Shown: positions 1 through 8,982, numbered from the stretch's first letter. The stretch is 37,591 nucleotides of DNA from Arthrobacter sp. HMWF013 (GCF_003061105.1 NZ_QAIQ01000007.1:1-37591), one strand, 5' to 3'. Translations and numbers: made by a program. The notes: generated from the letters alone by a model not told the origin.

Positions 1-826
1 GCGTCCAGGCTTCTGCAGCATCCCGGGCAAGGGCATGGGGATCGGCCCGGAGTTCTTCCAGTACTGCGGCGGCAAGACCAAAGAGGTGCGGCTTGGCGTC
101 CACAGCGGCCTGGTTGTCCTTGGCGCGCCACAACGCCAGGGGGTCCACACTGAGGACCAGCGAATCCTCCACGAAGGCGCCGTCCAGGACCACCCGGGCG
201 GTCCGGCTGCCGGCCAGGGCGGAAAGGTCCAGGGGAGTGGCCTTGAACCGGTCACTGATCGGAACCAATGCCAGGACCACCTGTTCCTGGCGGGGATCGA
301 CGCCGGCGATGAGGAGGACGTCGTTCAATCCCCAGCCGCTCACCCAGGACACCCTGCCGTGGAAGCGCCAGCCTCCGTTGGTCCGCTCGGCGGCGATGAA
401 GCGGTCTGGGTAGCGGCGCACGTCGCTCAGACCTGCCCCCGCGAAGACCCTTCCGCGCAGCAGTCCGTCGATGAGGTCGTGCTCTGGTGCCCGGCCCTGC
501 AGGGCGGCTTCCACCCGGGCGGTGGTCGAGGCGTGCTGGGCCCAGACCAGCCACGTGTTCAGGCAGGCTCCGGCAAGGTGTTCGTGCAGTCGGCGGTCCT
601 CTGCCTTGGCCAGGCCTGCGCCGTCGTACGTCGGTGAGGCCAGATGGTTCAGTGCCCCTGCCGCCCGCAACATGCTAATGATTCCGGCGGGAACCCGCTC
701 GGAGTCCGTGAGGAGCATCCTCGACTTCAAGGTGGTGCGGGCAAGGTTTGCCACCCGCGCTACGAGAGGGTGGCTGTCTGCGGGATCGGCTGCGGTGCCC
801 GGGCCAGTTACCACCGCAGCGCTCAT
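1..826 (-). CDS. Acyl-CoA dehydrogenase-like flavoprotein (3' end cut by window edge)
   Basis: Open from ATG at 826 to the window edge, 275 codons seen; the C-terminal part lies outside. The middle carries FAGAGLSDVRRYP and WRFHGRVSWVSGWGLND, which match the FAD/substrate beta-domain pattern of the acyl-CoA dehydrogenase superfamily (a GxGLS-type strand, then a 'G.k.w.tg...' strand), followed by RVVLDGAFVEDS, the usual end of that domain. Family members oxidise acyl thioesters or act as flavin monooxygenases or N-oxidases; which applies here cannot be told without the C-terminal helical domain and catalytic base. Its ATG overlaps the stop of the upstream ATP-grasp gene (ATGA), so the two are probably translationally coupled and work together. 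Family assignment is fairly safe, substrate unknown. Confidence 0.75.
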   Translation of the reverse strand, partial: MSAAVVTGPGTAADPADSHPLVARVANLARTTLKSRMLLTDSERVPAGIISMLRAAGALNHLASPTYDGAGLAKAEDRRLHEHLAGACLNTWLVWAQHASTTARVEAALQGRAPEHDLIDGLLRGRVFAGAGLSDVRRYPDRFIAAERTNGGWRFHGRVSWVSGWGLNDVLLIAGVDPRQEQVVLALVPISDRFKATPLDLSALAGSRTARVVLDGAFVEDSLVLSVDPLALWRAKDNQAAVDAKPHLFGLAAAVLEELRADPHALARDAAEAWT

Positions 827-1845
827 ACGGAAGCCGTGGCGTAGCGGGACTCCAGTTCCCGGCCCAGGAACCCGGCCAGGGCGGTCGCGGCGGCGTTTCC
901 GGTGGCGGCTTCAACGTCCGGGTTGTAGTTGGTGTTGGTGTTGATGTCGTAAGGGATGAGGCGGCCGTCCGCGGTTTCGAAGAACTCAACACCGGCTACT
1001 TCGATGCCCTGGTCCGCCAAGAACGCCCGCAACCTGACGATCAACGGGTGGCCAGCTGTGATGTCATCGCGCTTGGCGAACAACGTGGACGCTAAGGTTT
1101 CACCGGCTCCGGTGCCAGGTATTTCGCAGGCGGCGGGAGCGAAACCCTGATCAAGGCTTACCTGCCCGGGTGCTGCCTGGCCAGGTACTGCACACGCTTC
1201 AGCGGGGCACAACTCGAACGAACCCTCCGACGTATCAACCCGCACTGCGTAAACAAACTCCCCACCAACGAATTCCGCACGAGTGATGAACGGCTCAGCA
1301 GTCTGGACAAACTCCTGCAGCAGGGTAATCCCATCTGCCGGTTCTTCGAACTCGGGACCGTCAACATACGAATCAAACTCTCGGTGCGAGTCGAACCTGC
1401 GCACCCCAAGGCCCTTGCCTCCCTGGTTATGTTTGGTGATGAACGGCGCTGGAAACTCCAGTGCCCGCCGCTTCAAGTCCTCACGTCCAGCCACCACAAC
1501 GGTTCGCGGAACATCGAAGCCGGCAGCAGCCAAGGCGGCGTACTGGGCGGCCTTGCTGACCTCAAATTCAATAACCTTGCTGCCGTTAACCACGCGGAGA
1601 CCAGCAGCCTCAAGCCACCGAAACAACACACGGGCGTACTCTTTCGCGTAAACGTGGCCACGAGTGTGCGACGAGGCGCTGAGTCGTGACCAAAAGACCC
1701 CTTGCGGGGGTTGTGTCTTTAGGTCGATGGATCCGTCAGCCAGGGACCATTGCGTGTGAGGCAGCCCTGCAGAGTCTAAGGCTGCTTGTAGCGGCGGCAG
1801 CCAGTCGTAGTTCTCGTGCAGTATATGGATCCTCGGACTATTCAC
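823..1845 (-). CDS. ATP-grasp ligase, RimK-like
   Basis: A 340-residue protein of the ATP-grasp superfamily, enzymes that activate a carboxylate as acyl phosphate and couple it to an amine or thiol. Seen: FITKHNQGGKGLGVRRF (glycine-rich ATP-binding loop with the conserved Lys), a TLLQEFV strand, and EFFETADGRLIPYDINTN near the C-terminus, supplying the Glu and Asn of the Mg-binding site. Closest in style to RimK/alpha-L-glutamate ligases. I chose GTG at 1845 because AGAGGCGAGA lies just upstream; an in-frame start at 1884 would add 13 basic residues without a good ribosome site. It overlaps the acyl-CoA-dehydrogenase-like gene by 4 bases, suggesting one operon. A role in making a small amide or peptide compound is possible but only inferred. 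Confidence 0.75.
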   Translation of the reverse strand: MNSPRIHILHENYDWLPPLQAALDSAGLPHTQWSLADGSIDLKTQPPQGVFWSRLSASSHTRGHVYAKEYARVLFRWLEAAGLRVVNGSKVIEFEVSKAAQYAALAAAGFDVPRTVVVAGREDLKRRALEFPAPFITKHNQGGKGLGVRRFDSHREFDSYVDGPEFEEPADGITLLQEFVQTAEPFITRAEFVGGEFVYAVRVDTSEGSFELCPAEACAVPGQAAPGQVSLDQGFAPAACEIPGTGAGETLASTLFAKRDDITAGHPLIVRLRAFLADQGIEVAGVEFFETADGRLIPYDINTNTNYNPDVEAATGNAAATALAGFLGRELESRYATASV

Positions 1846-2340
1846 GTTCTCTCGCCTCTTCCGGGACGCGGCCGCCGTCTCCAAGAAGAGGGCCTGCGGT
1901 GCTGATTGGGGGATGTGGTGTTTTGGAGCCTAGGCGTAGAGGGAAGCCGCCTCCAACTGGGGTGACTCGGTTCGTCAACCTCGGTCACCGGAGGACCCCA
2001 ACCCGTCATCACGCATCACTTTGCGCAATATAACGGTCATCATGAAGGCCCAAACGACATCATTGATGACGAAGTCAGTACAAACACCAAGGCACGCCGG
2101 CGACTGCCGCCGTTGCTCAAAAGCCATCAATTGCTAAGACATCAAAGATGGCCAAGCGGGCAAGGGAAGAACTTTTGAACGCGGAGGACTCGAACGCTAG
2201 CTGTCAGCCTTGCGGTTAGACCGAGAAACCTGGAGCAGGTAAATGTTTTCGAGGGGGAGCCGGACGCTTCACGCAAGAAGCGCTGTTCGACGCAGAATGT
2301 CTCGGAAACGCGATAGTCAAGCGTGCTGTTATACGTTTGG
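1846..2340. other. Intergenic region without a supported gene
   Basis: About 495 bases between the ATP-grasp start and the 3' end of the next minus-strand gene. No frame here has both a ribosome site and protein-like composition. The ATP-grasp promoter should lie in the 1850-2050 part, but I cannot pick out convincing -35/-10 boxes. A tRNA-like T-loop string near 2187-2195 does not fold into a tRNA. Confidence 0.4.
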
Positions 2341-2808
2341 TCAGTCCTGGAAAGGATCTGGTCGCATGCCCTCCAAGTCGAGCTCCAAAGCCAGCTTCTC
2401 TTGGTCGGTCAGTAACCGCACCGCCCGCTCGTACAAGTGCATGCCTGCAGCCCAGTTGTCCCAGCGGCCATCACTTTTGACGACACCGGTCCTGAAGTCA
2501 AACGCCCGGACAGCAGCAGCAATCAAAATCGCAGTGACCACTTGGTCGTAGGGCTGATTCTCGGTCTTACAGGAATCATTCATCCCCGGATAGCCGGGCG
2601 CATCAATGCCCCTTAGGTGGAACGTCTCATAGCTTTCACCGGCCGCTTTAAAGCCGTTCAATCGGATGCCCTTGGTCTCGTTCATCACAGGGAGGCCTTG
2701 TCCGTTTGGACCGCAGATGGTCATGGCTGACGCGTCAATGATCTTGCCTGCATCGGCGAGTACTTCGGCTGTTACCCTCAGGCCCGGAAAGTAGTGGGTA
2801 TAGCCCAT
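2341..2808 (-). CDS. Conserved hypothetical protein of the phage-associated 'MGYTHY' type
   Basis: A 155-residue protein beginning MGYTHYFPGLRV, an N-terminus I associate with a small family of unknown function common in actinophages and prophage remnants. It has no membrane segment or signal peptide and no recognisable catalytic motif; the middle (NGFKAAGESYETFHL, then two Cys/Asp-containing turns) and the C-terminal helix are soluble-looking. GGGAGG seven bases or so before ATG gives a strong start. It stands alone, with a gap on each side, divergent from the AAA ATPase at 2988. Together with the short repeats before that ATPase, it suggests old mobile-element material. Function unknown. 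Confidence 0.65.
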   Translation of the reverse strand: MGYTHYFPGLRVTAEVLADAGKIIDASAMTICGPNGQGLPVMNETKGIRLNGFKAAGESYETFHLRGIDAPGYPGMNDSCKTENQPYDQVVTAILIAAAVRAFDFRTGVVKSDGRWDNWAAGMHLYERAVRLLTDQEKLALELDLEGMRPDPFQD

Positions 2809-2942
2809 GATCCTCCCTCAGCAGGTCATTCCTCATTATCTGCAAAGTGCATCCCGGCTATTGCCTGGAGCGATCGATCCTATCCCTCTCCCACTGATAT
2901 GGACGATCAACACCACGCTAGACCAACACGCGGTAGTGTGAG

Positions 2943-2980
2943 ATACACAGAATTCACAGGATTCATAGACATTCACAGGA
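2943..2980. repeat. Short direct repeats (ATTCACAGG type) upstream of the AAA ATPase
   Basis: Four imperfect copies in a row: ATACACAGA, ATTCACAGG (2952), ATTCATAGA (2961), ATTCACAGG (2971), with a pitch of 9-10 bases, close to one DNA turn. They end just before the ribosome site (AGGAG) of the ATPase. They could be operator repeats for a regulator, possibly the ATPase's own winged-helix domain, or chance low-complexity sequence. Confidence 0.45.
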
Positions 2981-2987
2981 GTGCTGC

Positions 2988-4085
2988 ATGGAGAACCCGT
3001 TTCGCCCCACAGCAGGGGCGACTCCGCCCGACCTCGTCGGCCGTGGCGGAGTGCTGGACGAGTTCGCTTACGGTCTCCGCATCGGGTCTGGCGCCCCGGG
3101 CCTCCTCACTATCTTCACTGGAGCCCGGGGTATCGGCAAGACCGTCATGCTGGGTGCAGCCGAAGATCTTGCACTAGCAAGCGGATGGGCTGTGGTTTCC
3201 GAAACGGCCACCGGAGGGTTCCTGGGACGCATTGGCGAGGCCATGCGTCGGCTAACGAACGAACTGGGTGCTGGGCCGACAGGCCGACGAGTCACCGCCC
3301 TGTCAGTTGCCGGCTTCGCGGTCACCACCCAACTCGCTCCCGACGAGCAGGTTGACTGGCGTGTCCGTGGTTCAGAGCTTCTGCGTCTACTGGCGCAGCG
3401 GGGCACTGGACTGGTGATCACTGTTGACGAGATCCATGCCGCTGACCGCACGGAGATATCCCAACTCGCAGCCGACGTACAGCACTTCATACGCGATGGC
3501 CTGCCCATCGGACTTATCTTCGCCGGCCTGCCGGCCGCAGTTTCCGACTTGCTCAATGAGGGCGTCGCCACGTTCTTGCGAAGAGCAGACCGCATCGACC
3601 TTCACGCAGCTTCAATCGCTGAAGTCGAACGCTCCTTTACCGAAACCTTTGAAGGCGCCGGGAAGACACTCGGTTCTGACCTGGCCAGGACCGCGGCAGA
3701 AGCAACCGGCGGCTACCCCTTCCTGATTCAGCTGGTTGGCTACTACCTCTGGCAAGAAGCTGAAAAGAGCCCGAAAGGCCTGGACGCCGCAGCTGTGGAC
3801 CGGGCCGCCACGGCTGCCCGCCGCAGAAACGAACGCGTAGTAATCGAAGCTGCACTGTCAACGACGTCTGGGAGGGATCGCGACTTCCTACAGGCCATGG
3901 CCGAGGATCCTGGGCCTTCCTCCACGACGGACATCGGCAAACGAACCGGCATGCGGCCAAACGCCGTGGGAAACTACCGAACCCGACTGCTGGACGCCGG
4001 GCTCATAGAAACTGCAGGACACGGGCTTGTCGACTTCGCAATCCCAGGATTGCGCGAATACCTCACACCGCCACCCGCTCGCTAG
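2988..4085 (+). CDS. AAA-type ATPase with C-terminal winged-helix domain
   Basis: A 365-residue P-loop NTPase. Walker A is GARGIGKT (about residues 46-53), Walker B is LVITVDE followed by IHAAD (about 144-153), and GLPIGLIFAGLPAAV is the sensor-type strand after it. The last 90 residues (from about 275) contain a helix-turn-helix region, IGKRTGMRPNAVGNYRTRLLDAGLI, typical of the winged helix ending 'archaeal-ATPase/Orc-like' proteins widespread in Actinobacteria. Such proteins are thought to be DNA-associated switches; no biochemical role is established for this subgroup as far as I know. AGGAG sits 6 bases before ATG. It is a single-gene unit, opposite in direction to the genes on both sides, with short direct repeats in its leader. 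Confidence 0.8.
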   Translation: MENPFRPTAGATPPDLVGRGGVLDEFAYGLRIGSGAPGLLTIFTGARGIGKTVMLGAAEDLALASGWAVVSETATGGFLGRIGEAMRRLTNELGAGPTGRRVTALSVAGFAVTTQLAPDEQVDWRVRGSELLRLLAQRGTGLVITVDEIHAADRTEISQLAADVQHFIRDGLPIGLIFAGLPAAVSDLLNEGVATFLRRADRIDLHAASIAEVERSFTETFEGAGKTLGSDLARTAAEATGGYPFLIQLVGYYLWQEAEKSPKGLDAAAVDRAATAARRRNERVVIEAALSTTSGRDRDFLQAMAEDPGPSSTTDIGKRTGMRPNAVGNYRTRLLDAGLIETAGHGLVDFAIPGLREYLTPPPAR

Positions 4086-4482
4086 CAGAGGGTCCCGCTA
4101 TGGTCAGCTCAAGATGGCAAGTAACGGCTGTCTCCATGCCGAAGTAGACCAGCCTGGACAAGTTCCTATCAATGGCTCAAGTCGCGTTAGGCTCGTCGTC
4201 CCGACTCAACCAGATAAAGGGTGAAGGAATTCGCTACGTAGGGTCGGCGCACTGATTCCGCCGACTACGCTTCAACATCCGGGCCGCCAGGGCTTTCTGT
4301 CAGATTTGCATCTAAGACTGTTCATCAGGGAAGTGCAAGAACTCATACTTCGACCCTATTCTGACTACTTTTGCGGAGGTCTCCTGACGTCGGTTTGGGG
4401 TGTGGTCTAGCCGGGCGGTAGGCCATGAACACCACGCAGGCAAACCCTCGAGTTCAGCGACGATGCCTTTAACCAGATGCCG
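4086..4482. other. Intergenic region between convergent genes
   Basis: Nearly 400 bases with no supported gene. It contains a 7-bp inverted repeat, GTCGGCG (4243-4249) and CGCCGAC (4259-4265), with a 9-base gap. It could end ATPase transcription, but no T-run follows, so I do not call it a terminator. Confidence 0.4.
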
Positions 4483-5406
4483 TCAGCCCGCAGCAGCATG
4501 CAAGTCTAGGGCACTTACGGCTTCCTGAATGAGGGCGACGAGTACGTCAACGGGGCTGTGAAGCGAGCGATTAGTTTCAAAGCGCCGGAGGACGATGCGT
4601 CGGGTGCCTAGGCCCGGCATGTCCAGCACGCTTACGTTATCCGGAAGCATGCCGTGCAGTGCCAGAGCAGGCTCGACAGCGATGCCCTGACCGGCGGCGA
4701 CCAGGGCGAGAGCGGTCAGCGTTTCGTAATACTCGTGAACCGAGGTCGTTTCAAGCATGGCTGCCTTTCGAAGACGTGCAATCGCTGCTGCGCTACCTGA
4801 GGAGGCGTCCACGCCTAACCAGGGCCAAGAGGATCGAGTTAGGTCGACTGGGTCTGTGCCGACAAACCAGGGCGAGGGGACAACAAGTTTCCATGGCTCA
4901 TCCAACAGCGGTTGCTCGGTGATTCCCGCTGGCAAGCGATCACTTTCGCTGGCCGAGTCCAGGTCGACCACCGCAGCGTCCAGTTGCCGGCGGCGCAGAC
5001 GGCGCGTCAACGAGTTCAGATCCCCTTCGGTGACCTGGATCAGCAACTGGGGGTACCGCTCTCGCCACTCGGCCAGCCGCGGGACGAGCAAGGTCCGAAG
5101 AAAACTCGGGATACCTCCGATCCGGACTGTTCCGCTCGGTCCATCACTTTTTTCAAGCCGGTCTCGCGCGTTGCCAATCGCGCGTTCGATTTCCTCGGCG
5201 GCTTCAGCAACAATCACGCCGGCCGGCGTGAGGACAGTGCCCCTTGGTGTGCGTTGGACCAGTGAGGCGCCGGCATCCTGTTCGAGCTTCTTTAGCTGCT
5301 GGGATACAGCGGACGGGGAAACATGAAGATCGTCCGCTGCCGCAAGCACACTTCCGGTTCTGGCTACTGCGAGCAGGATATACAGGCGCTTCGGATCTAA
5401 ATCCAT
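4483..5406 (-). CDS. LysR-family transcriptional regulator
   Basis: A 307-residue LysR regulator. The N-terminal winged helix is clear (LYILLAVARTGSVLAAADDL, then HVSPSAVSQQLKKLEQDAG), and the rest is a periplasmic-binding-protein-like effector domain (GTVRIGGIPSFLRTLLVPRL, later LALVAAGQGIAVEPALAL). I start at ATG 5406, since the family begins a few residues before this helix; upstream in-frame codons would add 62 Arg-rich residues unlike a LysR N-terminus. The ribosome site is weak. It is divergent from the small membrane protein at 5508 with about 100 bases between, so regulating that gene and itself is the natural guess. Effector unknown. Confidence 0.88.
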   Translation of the reverse strand: MDLDPKRLYILLAVARTGSVLAAADDLHVSPSAVSQQLKKLEQDAGASLVQRTPRGTVLTPAGVIVAEAAEEIERAIGNARDRLEKSDGPSGTVRIGGIPSFLRTLLVPRLAEWRERYPQLLIQVTEGDLNSLTRRLRRRQLDAAVVDLDSASESDRLPAGITEQPLLDEPWKLVVPSPWFVGTDPVDLTRSSWPWLGVDASSGSAAAIARLRKAAMLETTSVHEYYETLTALALVAAGQGIAVEPALALHGMLPDNVSVLDMPGLGTRRIVLRRFETNRSLHSPVDVLVALIQEAVSALDLHAAAG

Positions 5407-5507
5407 GTTAAGCAAAACTACACCCACAGTGTTCGAAACGTCGATTGATCTTAACTGGTGGTTGCGCTGAAATGGACTTACACACACGACGCGCGGGACG
5501 GAGGAAC

Positions 5508-5804
5508 ATGCTCGAAATGATCTTGGGGTGGCTCGGAATGGCGGGCACATTCCTGGCCTACGTGCTGCTGTCGCGTGGACGCGTCTCATCACGGTCGAAC
5601 GTGTACCTCTGGCTCAATGCTGTCGGGGGAACACTGGGAGGAGTCGGCAGCCTGCTGTATGGATCGCTGCCATCAGCGGTGTCGAACTTCCTCTGGGCTG
5701 CGCTAAGCCTGCAACCCGCTGTCTGGTCGCTGGTGCAGGCTGCATCACAGTGGCAAGGAAGCAGGCGTCTTAGCGGTGTGCAGCGGGATGAAGTACGCGT
5801 CTAA
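5508..5804 (+). CDS. Small membrane protein, CBU_0592-like
   Basis: A 98-residue protein with three predicted membrane segments (about residues 5-22, 35-53 and 57-77) and a short basic cytoplasmic tail. The pattern LGWLGMAGTFLAYVLLSRG, then SSRSNVYLWLNAVGG and GSLPSAVSNFLWA matches the CBU_0592 domain family of small actinobacterial and proteobacterial membrane proteins of unknown function. I chose ATG 5508 because GGAGG lies 3 bases before it; ATG 5472 in the same frame lacks a ribosome site and would add a charged leader. It is divergent from the LysR gene and converges on the glycogen-debranching-type gene, only 27 bases away. Confidence 0.75.
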   Translation: MLEMILGWLGMAGTFLAYVLLSRGRVSSRSNVYLWLNAVGGTLGGVGSLLYGSLPSAVSNFLWAALSLQPAVWSLVQAASQWQGSRRLSGVQRDEVRV

Positions 5805-5831
5805 ACGTTTCACAACTCTTGGGCAGTCCAC

Positions 5832-7988
5832 CTAGACCTGTCGACTTTGGCTTGCTTGGTCCAGCATTTCCGTTATCCATGGTCGGTGCCCGCGGCGGTA
5901 AGCCATTCCTTCGGGCAACCCCTGAACGGTTGGAACAGAATTGACGATGTCGATGGTGATCCGGCCGCCGGCCATGGGTGCGTTGGCGACATGCAGGTCG
6001 CCATAGGATTCTGGAAGTACTGGATTCATCCAGAACTCTCCGCGGGAGACGTTGGTGTCGTACTGCATCAGGCTTGTTATCAGCTGGATCGGTGTGGTGG
6101 CCGCCCAAGCTTGCGGTGAGCAGGCGGTGGGGTAGGGGACAGGTGCTGCGAACATGTCCCGGCTGAAGCCGCAGAACAATTCCGGGAGGCGACCGTCGGA
6201 GTATTCGGCAGCCTCAAAGAGCGCGGTGGAGATTCGCTGCGCCTCGGCTACGAACCCGTAGCGCAGGAGGCCCGCTGCGATGATCGCGTTGTCGTGCGGC
6301 CAGACGGAGCCGTTGTGATAGCTGGCGGGGTTATACGCGCCCATATCGCTTGCCAGCGTGCGAATGCCCCAGCCGCTGAACATTTCTGGAGACATCAGGC
6401 GTTCTACCACCTGTGGGGCCTTGTCCTCATCAATGAGGCCGTACCACAGGCAGTGCCCCATGTTTGAAGCGCAGGCATCGACCTGCCGTTTCTTGCCGTC
6501 CAGCGCGATTGCGTAGTATCCGCGCTCGGGGATCCAGAACTGCTCATTGAAGCGTTTCTTTAATTGCGCTGCTCGATCTGAAAGCTCCTCCGCCAGGGAC
6601 GTATCTCCGGCGTCGTAAGCCATCCAAGCTCGGGCCTGGTACGCGGTGTAAACGTACGCCTGGACCTCACAGAGCGCGATTGGGGGCTCGGGCAGTGTTC
6701 CATCTGCGAAGTTGATCCCGTCCCACGAGTCTTTCCAGCCTTGATTGATGAGCCCTTGGTCGTTGAGGCGTTGATACTCGACGAACCCGTCACCGTCCTT
6801 GTCCCCGTATTCTCGGATCCAGTCCAGGGCGCGGTCGGCATGAGGAAGCAGGGCAGCGATGGTTTCTTTAGCAAAGCCCCATCGGATGACCGAAGCGAGC
6901 GTCGCGACGAACAGTGGTGTGGCGTCTACACTGCCGTAGTAGACGGATTTACCGCCGAGGGAGAGCCCGCTGGAGACATCGAGCCTGACCTCGTGAAGGA
7001 TCTTGCCTGGTTCCTCCTCGCTCATTGGATCTATTACCGCCCCCTGGCGGTCTGCCAGCGTCTGCAGCGTCCCCAACGCCAGGGACGGATCGACGGCCAG
7101 CGCCATTTCCGAGGCCCATAGGGAGTCCCGGCCAAACAGGGTCATGAACCAGGGGGCCCCAGCGGCCACCACCACCCGGTCCGGATGATCAGGGTCCTCG
7201 ATGCGAAGGGAACCCAGATCATCGTAGCTGCGCCGCAGGGTCCGTTCGATGGACCGGTTTCCGATCTGCAGAACCGGAATTTTCGCCACCCAGTCCTGCC
7301 GGCGTCGGTCTCTCGGGGACAAGCCATCTCCGTCGCTGTGAACGAAAGCCGGGGAGATGCTGTCTTGGTCGATACTCGGCACAACGGTCAGGGCTGCGTT
7401 CCAGCTGCCGTGCGGTGGTACAGACACCTGGTACGTGAAGCCCTCCGCTGAACTACCCGCTCCAGGTGCCCGGATGGCGACACCTTTCCGGATACCGTGC
7501 CAAATGGCCTGGATAATCAGTGTGCCATCGTTGGCCTGGCGGGTCTCATCCCAGCGCCGCTGAATCCGAGCCTCTTTCACTTCAAACAGATCTGCGAAAT
7601 CTGCTTCAATCGTCAGGGAGATCACGCATTCGGCCGGTTCCCTCGAGTAGTTGCGGACAACGATCCGCTCTTGGATGCCGCTCCCGACTTCACGTAGCCG
7701 TTCGACAATCAAAGAGCTGTCTGCATACCCGTCCGAGCGGGCGACGCGGCCGACAAATTGCCCTCGGTAGGGCTCCTTCGCCTCCGCTGCGAGAGGTTCC
7801 AGCGGTTGGCCGTTAACGGTCAACCCCCAACCGGAAAGGATACGGGTGTCCTGGACGAAAAGACCGTGTGGGTGCTCGGAGTGCATGTCCCCGTTCTGCA
7901 GGGATATGCAGAAGGATGATCCTTCCACCAACGTAACCGTCCCGGCCCCCAGAGGCCCTGCCGCGGTGTCAGCATTCCATCCAGCCAT
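5832..7988 (-). CDS. Glycogen debranching-type enzyme (amylo-alpha-1,6-glucosidase family)
   Basis: A 718-residue cytoplasmic protein with two domains. The N-terminal 200 residues (VEGSSFCISLQNGDMH, HGLFVQDTRILSGW, then RIVVRNYSREPAECVISL) match the N-terminal domain of bacterial glycogen-debranching-like proteins. From about residue 260 there is an (alpha/alpha)6-barrel (WFMTLFGRDSLWASEMAL; GWKDSWDGINFADG; SYHNGSVWPHDNAII) like GH15/GH63-type glycosidases, with acidic residues in the GRDSLW and WPHDN motifs lining the presumed active site. Family members trim alpha-1,6 branches or related oligosaccharides. GAGGAGG lies 8 bases before ATG 7988. No carbohydrate genes flank it, so its physiological substrate is uncertain. 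Confidence 0.85.
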   Translation of the reverse strand: MAGWNADTAAGPLGAGTVTLVEGSSFCISLQNGDMHSEHPHGLFVQDTRILSGWGLTVNGQPLEPLAAEAKEPYRGQFVGRVARSDGYADSSLIVERLREVGSGIQERIVVRNYSREPAECVISLTIEADFADLFEVKEARIQRRWDETRQANDGTLIIQAIWHGIRKGVAIRAPGAGSSAEGFTYQVSVPPHGSWNAALTVVPSIDQDSISPAFVHSDGDGLSPRDRRRQDWVAKIPVLQIGNRSIERTLRRSYDDLGSLRIEDPDHPDRVVVAAGAPWFMTLFGRDSLWASEMALAVDPSLALGTLQTLADRQGAVIDPMSEEEPGKILHEVRLDVSSGLSLGGKSVYYGSVDATPLFVATLASVIRWGFAKETIAALLPHADRALDWIREYGDKDGDGFVEYQRLNDQGLINQGWKDSWDGINFADGTLPEPPIALCEVQAYVYTAYQARAWMAYDAGDTSLAEELSDRAAQLKKRFNEQFWIPERGYYAIALDGKKRQVDACASNMGHCLWYGLIDEDKAPQVVERLMSPEMFSGWGIRTLASDMGAYNPASYHNGSVWPHDNAIIAAGLLRYGFVAEAQRISTALFEAAEYSDGRLPELFCGFSRDMFAAPVPYPTACSPQAWAATTPIQLITSLMQYDTNVSRGEFWMNPVLPESYGDLHVANAPMAGGRITIDIVNSVPTVQGLPEGMAYRRGHRPWITEMLDQASQSRQV

Positions 7989-8188
7989 CGTCCCGGCCTC
8001 CTCAAAAAGCCAACACCAGCATGCCTTTGCATGCTGGTCAGACTGCTGCCGTAGCGTCGATTCCCCAACGACGCTACGCTTCCTTGCCCTCCACTGCCAG
8101 AGCCATTATTGGCTATCTGAGCCTCTGCGAAAAGGGCGGGCTTGTTGGCTTAGTAACCACTTTTGCTGTGGTCCGGGAGGATTTCTCG

Positions 8189-8497
8189 CTAACGGTGGCC
8201 GGCAGATTGCTTCAACGCGAGCACTTCGAGATCATGGCAGACGGCTTTCCTGGCTCTCAGGCGCTCAAGTAGCTTCGTGTCCGGCTTATCAACTGTCTTT
8301 TCGGAAACGCCAGAGGGGTGCCTTTGCCGCTTATCGGCACCCTGATTAGTCCCTGTTTGTGCTGTTTGTTTGGAAGACAGGGGGTCGTGAAATATCACGG
8401 CAGCGTTCGATTCTCCCGCTGCTGCTTTCACGCTTTCAAAAGCCGGTTGGCTAGTCATGCTCGTCTTCGTTGTGCGCGACTCGTTGTGTAAGTGCAT
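8189..8497 (-). CDS. Possible small hypothetical protein
   Basis: An open frame of 102 codons starting at ATG 8497 behind GGAG. The product is hydrophilic, Lys/Gln-rich and probably partly disordered, with a more helical end (TKLLERLRARKAVCHDLEVL). No known domain. Codon use is less G/C-biased than in nearby metabolic genes. It is the last of four small minus-strand frames between 8.2 and 9.5 kb. I keep it at low confidence because nothing but the start context and the gene order supports it. Confidence 0.35.
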   Translation of the reverse strand: MHLHNESRTTKTSMTSQPAFESVKAAAGESNAAVIFHDPLSSKQTAQTGTNQGADKRQRHPSGVSEKTVDKPDTKLLERLRARKAVCHDLEVLALKQSAGHR

Positions 8498-8715
8498 CGT
8501 AGGTTTACTCCAATCGCTAATTTCCGCTCGTTTGCCATGAAGCCCCCTAGATCAGATTTCGGGCTTGGGCGACGTTTAAGAAGTGACTAGCTTGGAACCA
8601 GGGCCTCCCAGTTGCGAGCATGGAAGGCCCTGGCGGTTAAAGGTCCGGCCGAGGCAGGATGGACTGAAGAGCTCCGGGACGAACGGATGCGTCCTCCCAT
8701 TGATCGTCTTCGGCC

Positions 8716-8982
8716 TCATGAATCAGTGTGGTTTGGGGGCTGTTGACCGTGGGTCGCTGCATGCAGTTCGTCGGGTAGGTCCTGTGGGTCAGTCCACATT
8801 TCATATCCCTCAACTGCTTCAAAGAGGGTCCGTCCTCCATTGTGATCGGCAGCCAGCCAGAGGACTGTAGCGTCCGGCATAACAGCATCGACGGTACCCG
8901 CACGCAGCAGTTGACCGTGGATGTGTACCTCGACCTCCACGCCAGTGAGGCGGCTCCAGTCATCGCATCGGTAGGACTTCAT
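8716..8982 (-). CDS. Small conserved-looking hypothetical protein
   Basis: An 88-residue protein with strong start context (GAGGAAAG nine bases before ATG 8982). The sequence alternates short hydrophobic strands (VEVEVHIHGQLLRAGTVDAV, ATVLWLAADH, RTLFEAVEGYEMW), which suggests a small beta-barrel or Sm-like fold with an acidic, disordered tail. I do not recognise a family. It lies 60 bases after the 62-residue gene at 9043-9231 in the same direction, so the small genes may form one operon. Confidence 0.6.
   Translation of the reverse strand: MKSYRCDDWSRLTGVEVEVHIHGQLLRAGTVDAVMPDATVLWLAADHNGGRTLFEAVEGYEMWTDPQDLPDELHAATHGQQPPNHTDS

Noticed and set aside
2183-2222. tRNA-like sequence on the minus strand (GTTCGAGTC T-loop, preceded by CTAACCGCAAGG)
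   Set aside because: The T-stem and acceptor stem do not pair and no D-arm can be placed, so it is not a functional tRNA; a decayed tRNA or attachment site is possible but unproven.
4243-4265. Inverted repeat GTCGGCG/CGCCGAC as terminator of the AAA ATPase gene
   Set aside because: Only 7 bp, 9-base loop, no T-run and about 160 bases from the stop codon.
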